NCBI GenBank assembly: GCA_020724185.1
Contig: DYHL01000168.1
Coordinates: 1 to 5,857, forward strand
Source of the DNA: Candidatus Nitrosymbiomonas sp.
Lineage (GTDB): Bacteria > Sysuimicrobiota > Sysuimicrobiia > Sysuimicrobiales > Humicultoraceae
Direction of reading: 5' to 3'
Length of the DNA: 5,857 nucleotides
Positions 1 through 5,183 of this stretch are shown here, piece by piece. The stretch's first letter is position 1, and every line of letters begins with the position of its first letter. Below the pieces are notes generated by a model that was not told the DNA's origin, made no database searches, and was given only the letters and a program-made list of their open reading frames with translations. A program made the position numbers and the translations under genes.

Positions 1-60
1 GGCAGATTCTATACCGTCAAGGCCCTCAAGTCACGCGACTTGCACAAGTCCGGTACCTGA
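1..60 (+). CDS. 3' end of an unidentified protein-coding gene (partial)
   Basis: Frame 1 is open from the window edge to a TGA at 58-60 and encodes the 19-residue tail GRFYTVKALKSRDLHKSGT. About three quarters of its third codon positions are G or C, as expected for a real gene here, whereas the competing plus-strand frame that ends at 72-74 has mostly A/T third positions. The stop lies 10 bases before the convergent stop of nfnB, a typical tight tail-to-tail junction. The fragment is too short to assign a family, and I give no function. That it is coding at all is an inference from codon bias and position. Confidence 0.42.
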   Translation, partial: GRFYTVKALKSRDLHKSGT

Positions 61-80
61 CCGCGCGGGACTAGGCGCGG
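61..80. terminator. GC-rich inverted repeat at the convergent gene junction
   Basis: CCGCGC (61-66) and GCGCGG (75-80) are perfect 6-base complements around an 8-base loop. The structure covers the nfnB stop codon at 71-73 and starts directly after the stop of the upstream plus-strand gene. Its place between two convergent genes suggests a role in transcript ends for both strands. No run of T follows on either strand, so it is not a classical intrinsic terminator. The repeat is seen; the function is inferred. Confidence 0.25.
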
Positions 81-1489
81 AGATACTGATCAATCGAAAC
101 GGCTGCCAGCTTGCCGTCGCGCATGGCCAGGATCACGGTCGCGCCGCCCCGGGCCAGGTCGCCCCCGGCAAACACGCCAGGCCGGCTGGTCGCCTGGTCC
201 TCGCCGGTAACCACGGTGCCCCACGAGCTTGTCTTCAATCCGGGCGTGGTGGACTGAATGATCGGATTGGGCATCTGGCCAATCGCCAGGACGACCGTCT
301 GCACGGGCACGACGAACTCCGAGCCCGGAACCGGAATGGGCCTGCGTCGCCCTGACGCGTCCGGTTCCCCCAGCTCCATCCGCTGGCATTCGATGCCGCA
401 CACCCAGTTGTTCGAATCGCCCAGGACGCGGGTCGGGGTGGTCAGCAGCATGAACTGCACGCCTTCTTCCTCGGCGTGAATGATCTCTTCCACGCGCGCC
501 GGCATCTCGTCACGCGACCGGCGGTAGATGAGGTAGGCATCATCGGCGCCGAGCCGGAGGGCCGTCCTAACCGCATCCATGGCCGTGTTCCCTCCGCCGA
601 TCACCGCGACTTGCCTGCCGATCCTAACGGGCGTGTCGTACTCTGGGAAACGGTACGCCTTCATGAGGTTGACACGGGAGAGAAACTCGTTGGCCGAGTA
701 GACGCCGACAAGGCTCTCGCCAGGAATGCCCATGAAGTACGGCGTGCCAGCGCCCGTTGCCAGGTAGACGGCCTTGAAGTCCCACTCGCCCATCAGCTCG
801 TCAATCGTGGCCGTCCTGCCGACGACGAAGTTCGTGACGATCTCCACGCCCAGCGATCGTACGCGATCGATCTCGAGATCCAGGATGTCGCGCGGGAGGC
901 GGAACTCGGGGATCCCGTACCGGAGCACGCCGCCCGGCGCGTGCAGTGCCTCAAAGACCGTCACGCGATAACCCAGCTTGGCGAGCTCGGCGGCGCAGGT
1001 CAGGCCTGAGGGACCCGAGCCAACGATCGCCACCTTCTCCTCGCGCTGCTCCGGCAAAGGGGGATCAACAAAGAGGTTGTGCTGGCGCTCGTAGTCGGCG
1101 GCGAACCGCTCCAGTTTTCCAATCGCCAGTGGCGTGTACTTCTTGCCGAGCACGCAGAGCTGCTCGCACTGCGACTCCTGGGGGCAGACCCGCCCGCAGA
1201 TGCCCGGCAGGTAGTTGGCCTCGCGGATCTTGTTGACCGCGCCGACGTAATCTCGCTGGAGCAACAGGTCAACGAATCCCCGTATGTCAATGGCCACCGG
1301 GCAACCCTTGACGCAGACGGGGTCCTTGCACTCCAGGCACCGGGAGGCCTCGAGCAGCGCGGCGGCCTCGTCAATCCCCAGGCATACCTCGAGGAAGTTC
1401 CCGCGGCGCTCTTCCGGCGACTGCTCTGCCGGGTGCTGGCGCGGGATCTTCAGGCGCTCGGCAGGCTTGAGGGGATTGGCGCCTTTCAC
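71..1489 (-). CDS. nfnB: NADPH-binding subunit of NfnAB ferredoxin:NADP oxidoreductase (glutamate synthase small-subunit type)
   Basis: This 472-residue flavoprotein belongs to the GltD/SudA/NfnB family and acts in the cytoplasm. An N-terminal domain carries two [4Fe-4S] cysteine sets: C51, C54, C59, C63 and C98, C102, C108, C112. The FAD-binding motif VGSGPSG is at 156-162. The NADPH domain has VIGGGNTAMDA at 296-306 and YRRSRDEMPAR at 322-332, the arginine stretch that typically contacts the NADPH 2'-phosphate. The C-terminal flavin motif AGGD is at 441-444. GTG at 1489 is taken as the start because GGGGAG lies 8 bases upstream and the family-like N-terminus begins there. An earlier in-frame ATG at 1633 would add 48 arginine-rich residues antisense to nfnA's frame and is unlikely. 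It overlaps nfnA in a GTGA junction. The paired nfnA and absence of a glutamate synthase large subunit nearby favour Nfn or sulfide dehydrogenase over glutamate synthesis. NADH-dependent electron bifurcation is inferred from family knowledge, not seen directly. Confidence 0.9.
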   Translation of the reverse strand: MKGANPLKPAERLKIPRQHPAEQSPEERRGNFLEVCLGIDEAAALLEASRCLECKDPVCVKGCPVAIDIRGFVDLLLQRDYVGAVNKIREANYLPGICGRVCPQESQCEQLCVLGKKYTPLAIGKLERFAADYERQHNLFVDPPLPEQREEKVAIVGSGPSGLTCAAELAKLGYRVTVFEALHAPGGVLRYGIPEFRLPRDILDLEIDRVRSLGVEIVTNFVVGRTATIDELMGEWDFKAVYLATGAGTPYFMGIPGESLVGVYSANEFLSRVNLMKAYRFPEYDTPVRIGRQVAVIGGGNTAMDAVRTALRLGADDAYLIYRRSRDEMPARVEEIIHAEEEGVQFMLLTTPTRVLGDSNNWVCGIECQRMELGEPDASGRRRPIPVPGSEFVVPVQTVVLAIGQMPNPIIQSTTPGLKTSSWGTVVTGEDQATSRPGVFAGGDLARGGATVILAMRDGKLAAVSIDQYLRA

Positions 1490-2361
1490 CGCGCGTGCTC
1501 CCCGTGCGCGGCGGCAGTCTTGCAGGAGCACCGTTCGTCGGAGATCCGCTCCATTTCGAGGTAAGATCGGTTCCGCGCGATCAGTTCGTCGAAGTCCACG
1601 CCGGTGGCGTCGAACTCGGGACCGTCCACGCACGCGAACTTCGTCTTGCCGTCAATCGTCACGCGACAGCCGCCGCACATGCCGGTCCCGTCAATCATGA
1701 TAGTGTTCAGGCTGACGATCGTCTTGACGCCCCGCTTCGCCGCCAAATCGGCCACTGCCCTCATCATAACCAGCGGACCGATCGCGTAGACGACGGCGAT
1801 CTCCGGGTTCTCGTCCAGGAGGGAAGAAAGGGCGTCCGTTACGAGCCCCTTACGCCCGTAGGAACCATCGTCCGTGGTGACGGTCAGGCTGGCCGAACAC
1901 TCGCGCATCTCCTGTTCGAGGACCACCAGCTCTCGCGTCCGCGCGCCGACTATCGTGTGCACGGTGTTGCCCGCGTCGCGCAGGGCGCACGCGATTGGGA
2001 AGAGCTCAGCGGTGCCCACCCCACCGCCCACGCAGGCGACCGTGCCGTGGTTCTCGACCGGCGTGGGGTTGCCCAGCGGACCGACGACGTCGCTCAGCGC
2101 CTCTCCGACCTCCATGGCGCACAGCGCCTTGGTTGTCTTCCCGACCGCCTGGACGATCAGCGTAATCGAGCCTTCGATGGGGTCGGACTCCACAACCGTG
2201 AGGGGGATGCGCTCGCCGGTTTCGTCAATGCGGACGATCACGAAGTTGCCGGCCCGGTGCTTCCTGGCGACAAAGGGCGCCCGGATGCGAAACCTCGCGA
2301 TCGAGGGGGCCAGCGTCCACTTGCCCAGAATCAGAAAGCGGCTTTCCTGGGTATCATCCAT
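1486..2361 (-). CDS. nfnA: FAD/NAD-binding [2Fe-2S] subunit of NfnAB ferredoxin:NADP oxidoreductase (sulfide dehydrogenase beta type)
   Basis: The 291-residue product is a ferredoxin-NADP-reductase-fold subunit that binds FAD and NAD(H) and partners NfnB. Residues 51-55 (RIPLT) form the flavin-binding motif and GPLGNP is at 94-99. The nucleotide-binding loop VGGGVGTAELFP is at 111-122, and IGPLVMM at 194-200 closes the NAD domain. The C-terminal [2Fe-2S] site is DGTGMCGGC (224-232) with C244 in FACVDGPEF. Family members can use the aspartate as an unusual ligand, and D224 is present. The length matches the family. The start is uncertain: ATG at 2361 fits the usual N-terminus, but in-frame GTG at 2373 lies 7 bases after a TATGCT box and may be a leaderless start; ATG at 2385 is also in frame. 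No good Shine-Dalgarno precedes any of them. The last residues carry an extra C278-S-C280 pair beyond the normal end of the domain. It is the first gene of a two-gene operon and overlaps nfnB by 4 bases. Confidence 0.88.
   Translation of the reverse strand: MDDTQESRFLILGKWTLAPSIARFRIRAPFVARKHRAGNFVIVRIDETGERIPLTVVESDPIEGSITLIVQAVGKTTKALCAMEVGEALSDVVGPLGNPTPVENHGTVACVGGGVGTAELFPIACALRDAGNTVHTIVGARTRELVVLEQEMRECSASLTVTTDDGSYGRKGLVTDALSSLLDENPEIAVVYAIGPLVMMRAVADLAAKRGVKTIVSLNTIMIDGTGMCGGCRVTIDGKTKFACVDGPEFDATGVDFDELIARNRSYLEMERISDERCSCKTAAAHGEHAR
1498..1503 (-). promoter_or_regulatory. Shine-Dalgarno of nfnB inside the nfnA coding region
   Basis: On the minus strand GGGGAG is followed by 8 bases and then GTG at 1489. 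It lies in the last codons of nfnA and decides the start of nfnB. The GTGA stop/start overlap indicates translational coupling, which would keep the two subunits in step. Confidence 0.75.
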
Positions 2362-2380
2362 GCGTCCGCACACCGTCCCC

Positions 2381-2386
2381 AGCATA
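2381..2386 (-). promoter_or_regulatory. Possible -10 box of nfnAB
   Basis: TATGCT on the minus strand matches four of six positions of the bacterial -10 consensus. It ends 7 bases before an in-frame GTG at 2373, the same geometry as the stronger candidate in front of the amidohydrolase gene. There is no TG extension and no -35 match at 16-18 bases. It is offered only because the spacing recurs and no Shine-Dalgarno is visible here. Confidence 0.3.
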
Positions 2387-2439
2387 GGAAAGCACAGCAA
2401 GACGGCGTATCAGGCCGCGACCCGATGTTGGAGTAGGGC

Positions 2440-2475
2440 AAAAGTGCGGCCCAGCCGACTGGGTGCTCAGGCCGC
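2440..2475 (-). terminator. Terminator-like hairpin after the MBL-fold hydrolase gene
   Basis: Read on the minus strand, GCGGCC (2475-2470) pairs with GGCCGC (2451-2446). Alternatively a tight hairpin CCCAG/CTGGG with a 4-base loop forms at 2450-2463; the two stems share bases and are mutually exclusive in part. The outer arm is followed by AC and then TTTT (2443-2440). It begins 10 bases after the TAA of the hydrolase gene and lies before nfnA, so it would limit read-through between the two minus-strand units. The T run is short, hence moderate confidence. Confidence 0.4.
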
Positions 2476-2485
2476 TGATGCTGGG

Positions 2486-3142
2486 TTAGGCTAGGACCCA
2501 GATCTCCTGCTCCGTGGGAAGCGCCGCGCGCGTGATGGTTATCGTCGTGCCCACGCGCTTCACCGCCTCCTTGCCCTTGAGGAAGTCCTCCAGCGTGCCG
2601 ATCGGCCAGCCGGGGTTGACCTCGGTCTTGAAGTGCATCGGGATCACCACGCGCGGCTTCAGTTGGGCGATGACCTGGTCGGCCTCGGCAGGACCGATCG
2701 TGAAATGCCCGCCGACCGGTACCATGAGAACGTCCACCGCACCGATCGCGCGCACCTGTTCAGGGGTCAGCACGTGACCCAGGTCGCCCAGGTGCACCAT
2801 GCGCAGGCCCTCCACCTCAATGACCGCGACCGCGTTCTTTCCGCGCGCGCGTCCCTGCATGGCGTCGTGGTAAGTCGGCACTCCGAAGACGCGCATCGGC
2901 CCGACGTGCGCGTCAAGCGCGGCCCAGGTCTTCCCCTCCTCGGCCAGGCCGCGCAGCACCTTGGGGCGGCCCCGGATCAGGTCAACGCTGCCGTGGTCGG
3001 AGTGCTCGTGGCTGGTCACCACGGCGTCCGGCTCCACGTCCGGCCTGGGATACCCGACATCGTCGTTGAATGGGTCAATGACGACTGTGGTGCCGTCGGC
3101 GGTCAGGCCAAACATCGCGTGCCCGTAATAGCGGATCTCCAC
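2486..3142 (-). CDS. UlaG/UPF0173-type metal-dependent hydrolase, metallo-beta-lactamase fold
   Basis: The 218-residue protein has the full metal-site pattern of the small MBL-fold hydrolases grouped with UlaG and UPF0173 (COG2220). GHAMF lies near the N-terminus and IDPF at 22-25. The signature SHEHSDH at 44-50 supplies H45, H47, D49 and H50. H92 follows in TYHDA, D120 in HLGD, and H170 in IPMHF. GGHFTIG at 144-150 is typical of the subgroup. There is no signal peptide or membrane segment, so it is expected in the cytoplasm with two metal ions. The GTG start is well supported by GGAGGT 8 bases upstream, and the length is normal. It is divergent from the amidohydrolase and separated from nfnA by 124 bases and a hairpin, so it is probably its own unit. 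Members include the L-ascorbate-6-phosphate lactonase UlaG, but most have no known substrate, and none can be named here. Confidence 0.88.
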   Translation of the reverse strand: MEIRYYGHAMFGLTADGTTVVIDPFNDDVGYPRPDVEPDAVVTSHEHSDHGSVDLIRGRPKVLRGLAEEGKTWAALDAHVGPMRVFGVPTYHDAMQGRARGKNAVAVIEVEGLRMVHLGDLGHVLTPEQVRAIGAVDVLMVPVGGHFTIGPAEADQVIAQLKPRVVIPMHFKTEVNPGWPIGTLEDFLKGKEAVKRVGTTITITRAALPTEQEIWVLA

Positions 3143-3150
3143 GGTCCCTC

Positions 3151-3156
3151 ACCTCC
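3151..3156 (-). promoter_or_regulatory. Shine-Dalgarno of the MBL-fold hydrolase
   Basis: GGAGGT on the minus strand lies 8 bases before the GTG at 3142. It is a near-perfect anti-16S complement and fixes the start of the gene. It contrasts with the divergent amidohydrolase gene, which has no such site. Confidence 0.85.
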
Positions 3157-3162
3157 ATTCGC

Positions 3163-3177
3163 GACGCCCGCGGCGTC
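3163..3177. repeat. Perfect inverted repeat in the divergent intergenic region
   Basis: GACGCC (3163-3168) and GGCGTC (3172-3177) are exact inverted copies around CGC. The element lies just upstream of the hydrolase ribosome-binding site and about 46 bases before the amidohydrolase -10 box. It could be an operator shared by the two divergent genes, or form a hairpin in the hydrolase leader RNA. Six-base GC-rich arms can arise by chance in DNA of this composition. The repeat is seen; the role is a guess. Confidence 0.35.
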
Positions 3178-3219
3178 CACCGATGCGTTTCAGCCCTGGC
3201 GCCCCCATTCCTTCTCTCG

Positions 3220-3228
3220 TGCTACAAT
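3220..3228 (+). promoter_or_regulatory. Extended -10 promoter of the adenine-deaminase-family gene
   Basis: TGCTACAAT combines the TGN extension with TACAAT, five of six matches to the -10 consensus. No -35 match is visible 17 bases upstream, which is common for extended -10 promoters. Transcription would start near 3235-3236, on the GTG at 3236, giving a leaderless mRNA. The tRNA-Phe promoter in this window shares the TGCTACA core. Confidence 0.65.
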
Positions 3229-3235
3229 GTGCGCC

Positions 3236-4969
3236 GTGAGGCGCACCTACCGGACTGTGGACGAAACCCGGGCGCTGATGGCGGTCGCGCGGGGCGACGA
3301 ACCCCCGGACCTCCTCGTCACCGGGGGCCGCGTGCTCAACGTCTACTCGGGCGAGCTCCTGCCAGGCACGGTGGCCGTGGCCGCAGGGCGCACCGCCTAC
3401 GTGGGCGAGCGTCCAATCGAGGCCGGGGCCTCCACGACCGTGGTGGATGCCCGCGGCAAGGTGATTGCGCCCGGGTACGTTGACCCGCACGGGCATCCCC
3501 AGGCAATGTACACCCCTGATGAGCTGGCGCGCGCGGTGCTTCCCAGGGGCACCACGGCCATCGTGGCCGACACCCTGATGCTGCTGAACCTGACCGTGCC
3601 GGACGCGACCCTTCCTGCGCTGGCCGCGCTGGCTGCGATGCCCCTGCGGTATTTCTGGATCCTCCGGCTGCACGGCCAGGCGCACAGCCCTCACGACCCC
3701 ACAACCCTCAACGAAGAGCGGCTGGAGGCGCTGCTGGCGCTGGATGACGTCCGAACCCTGGGTGAGATCACCCGGTGGACGCAGGTGTACGCGGGCGAGG
3801 CAGGGCTGCTGGAAAGAATCGCGCGCGGGGTCGCGGCCGGGCGCCGCGTCGAAGGACACGCACCGGGCGTCTCGGCCGACCGGGTGCAGGTGCTGGCAGC
3901 CGCGGGGTTCTCGTCCGACCATGAAGCAATCACAGCGGAACAGGCCCTGGCGCGCCTGCGCGCAGGGCTCTACGTCATGCTGCGCCACGGATCACTGCGC
4001 CCGGACCTGCCGGCGCTGGCACCGGTTATCACCGGCAGCCGTGCCTTCTCCGGCCGGATCATGCTGACGCCCGACGGCCCCAACGCCGCCTTCGTCCAAG
4101 AGAAGGGATACATGGACCACCTGCTGGATGTGTCCCTGCGCCTGGGCGTGGACCCTGTGGCCGCCTACCAGATGGTAACCATCAACCCTGCGACCTACTT
4201 CGGGCTGGACGAGGAGATGGGCGGCCTGGCGCCTGGCCGCCGGGCCGATCTCGTCGTGCTCGAAGGCCTCGATCGCCCCATGCCGCAGGCCGTGATCGCG
4301 GCAGGGCAACTGGTGGCGCAGGACGGCCGTCTGGTGGCAGATCTCCCGGCGATGCCGTGGGATCGTTGGTTGCGGCCGTTCACCCCGGGAGATTGGCGGC
4401 CCGACCCATCGTTCTTTTCCCTCGACGGGCTGCCACAGCAGGCGCCGGCGATGCACTTCGAGAACACCGTCATCACGCGCCGCCGTGACGTCGCGATCGG
4501 GAAGGATCTGCCCGAGGGCGTGCTTCGCTTGGCCCTGCTGGATCCTGCGGGCCGGTGGCGATGCCGCGCCCTGCTGTCCGGGTTTGCGGAGCGCATAGGT
4601 GGCCTGGCGACGACCTATACAAGCGGCGCGGGGATGTACGTGCTGGGCCGCGATCCCTCGGACATGGCCGCGGCCGCGTCGCGCGCCATGGACCTGGGCG
4701 GCGGCGTGGTCCTGGCAGAAGGTGGAGCCGTGGTCTTCGAGCTTCCCCTCCCGCTGGGCGGGTTGATGTCGCCGCGCCCCATGGGAGAGGTGGCCGCTGA
4801 TCTGGTGGCGCTCACCGCCCTGCTGCGCGCGCGCGGATATGCCCACCACGACCTGGCCTACAGCCTGCTGTTCTTCGGGTTCGACTCGCTGCCGTACGTC
4901 CGGCTGACATACCGAGGATTGTGGGATGTCACCGGTAACCGCGTGCTGCTGCCCAGAGAGGACCTCTGA
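3236..4969 (+). CDS. Adenine-deaminase-family amidohydrolase (COG1001), divergent, YerA-like
   Basis: The 577-residue protein has the architecture of adenine deaminase. A small beta domain includes DLLVTGGRVLNVYSGE at 25-40. A TIM-barrel amidohydrolase domain opens with APGYVDPHGHP (78-88), giving H85 and H87 as metal ligands. LGEITRW (175-181) holds the likely bridging glutamate E177; EGHAPG is at 206-211 and SDHE at 227-230. INPATYFGL (316-324) and APGRRADLVVLE (332-343) close the domain. The C-terminal part contains GGGVVLAEGG and ELPLPLGGLMS (502-512), typical of the Ade C-terminal domain. Signatures of true adenine deaminase are altered: ADTLMLLNL replaces ADPHEIANV, TPD replaces TDD, and YTSGAGM (461-467) replaces the HDSHN region. 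It therefore resembles the poorly characterised YerA-like branch, and adenine deamination is not assured. GTG at 3236 is preferred because the extended -10 ends 7 bases before it and no Shine-Dalgarno exists; ATG at 3227 overlaps that box. The frame stays open further upstream only as a shadow of the hydrolase gene. No clear terminator follows. Confidence 0.82.
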   Translation: MRRTYRTVDETRALMAVARGDEPPDLLVTGGRVLNVYSGELLPGTVAVAAGRTAYVGERPIEAGASTTVVDARGKVIAPGYVDPHGHPQAMYTPDELARAVLPRGTTAIVADTLMLLNLTVPDATLPALAALAAMPLRYFWILRLHGQAHSPHDPTTLNEERLEALLALDDVRTLGEITRWTQVYAGEAGLLERIARGVAAGRRVEGHAPGVSADRVQVLAAAGFSSDHEAITAEQALARLRAGLYVMLRHGSLRPDLPALAPVITGSRAFSGRIMLTPDGPNAAFVQEKGYMDHLLDVSLRLGVDPVAAYQMVTINPATYFGLDEEMGGLAPGRRADLVVLEGLDRPMPQAVIAAGQLVAQDGRLVADLPAMPWDRWLRPFTPGDWRPDPSFFSLDGLPQQAPAMHFENTVITRRRDVAIGKDLPEGVLRLALLDPAGRWRCRALLSGFAERIGGLATTYTSGAGMYVLGRDPSDMAAAASRAMDLGGGVVLAEGGAVVFELPLPLGGLMSPRPMGEVAADLVALTALLRARGYAHHDLAYSLLFFGFDSLPYVRLTYRGLWDVTGNRVLLPREDL

Positions 4970-5020
4970 CGATCAAGGACATTCAAGAGCGTTCGGGAGC
5001 GGCCGCGGGTTCGTGAGATC

Positions 5021-5096
5021 TGGTGCCGGGGGACAGAGTTGAACTGCCGACGCGCGGCTCTTCAGGCCGCCGCTCTACCACCTGAGCTACCCCGGC
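5021..5096 (-). tRNA. tRNA-Phe (anticodon GAA)
   Basis: The 76-base gene folds into a complete cloverleaf. Acceptor arms GCCGGGG (5096-5090) and CCCCGGC pair fully, followed by discriminator A and an encoded CCA (5023-5021). The D stem is GCTC/GAGC with an 8-base loop holding GG. The anticodon stem GCGGC/GCCGC encloses CTGAAGA, so the anticodon is GAA at 5063-5061. The variable loop has 5 bases, and the T stem GGCAG/CTGTC, with one G-T pair, encloses TTCAACT. It decodes UUC and UUU. The base after the anticodon is G37 rather than the A37 usual for bacterial tRNA-Phe. It stands alone, with no second tRNA nearby and no obvious T-rich terminator downstream. Confidence 0.96.
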
Positions 5097-5109
5097 ACCT
5101 GCAACGGGT

Positions 5110-5138
5110 AGTGTAGCAACCGGTCGGAGTCGGGTCAA
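5110..5138 (-). promoter_or_regulatory. Promoter of tRNA-Phe
   Basis: On the minus strand TTGACC (5138-5133) is separated by exactly 17 bases from TACACT (5115-5110). TG precedes the -10 by one base, making it an extended -10. Transcription would start about 7 bases downstream, near 5103, leaving a leader of about 7 bases before the tRNA. This is close to the housekeeping sigma-70-type consensus, as expected for a strongly expressed stable RNA. Confidence 0.75.
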
Positions 5139-5169
5139 CGCCTCCTTCCTCTCAGCCTGGGTTTGCGGC

Positions 5170-5175
5170 GGGGAG
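5170..5175 (+). promoter_or_regulatory. Shine-Dalgarno of the HTH/ATPase regulator gene
   Basis: GGGGAG is followed by 8 bases and then ATG at 5184, the same motif and spacing as in front of nfnB. It supports the chosen start. I saw no convincing promoter for this gene between the tRNA promoter and the start codon. Confidence 0.65.
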
Positions 5176-5183
5176 TAGGCCTC

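Noticed and set aside
28..41. Hairpin AAGTC-ACGC-GACTT
   Set aside because: It lies within the probable coding tail of the first gene, has only 5-base arms and no T run, so chance is the simplest explanation.
1490..1633. N-terminal extension of nfnB to an ATG at 1633
   Set aside because: The 48 added residues are arginine-rich out-of-frame translation of nfnA. A good Shine-Dalgarno and GTG at 1489 explain the start.
1495..2436. Long plus-strand open frame opposite nfnA
   Set aside because: It mirrors the nfnA codons in GC-rich DNA, has no recognisable domain, and nfnA carries clear family motifs throughout.
2633..3226. Upstream extension of the amidohydrolase frame
   Set aside because: This stretch is antisense to the MBL-fold hydrolase and has no domain. 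The family-like N-terminus begins near 3236 directly after a promoter.
3992..4849. Minus-strand open frame opposite the amidohydrolase
   Set aside because: It has no recognisable motif and lies fully opposite conserved amidohydrolase and Ade C-terminal motifs, so it is a shadow frame.
4970..5020. Terminator for the amidohydrolase or the tRNA
   Set aside because: No stem followed by a T run was found on either strand in this 51-base gap.
5021..5096. tRNA-Phe as the attachment site of an integrated island carrying the ATPase gene
   Set aside because: Integration normally uses the tRNA 3' end, which faces the amidohydrolase, while the ATPase gene is on the 5' side. No integrase or repeated tRNA end is visible.
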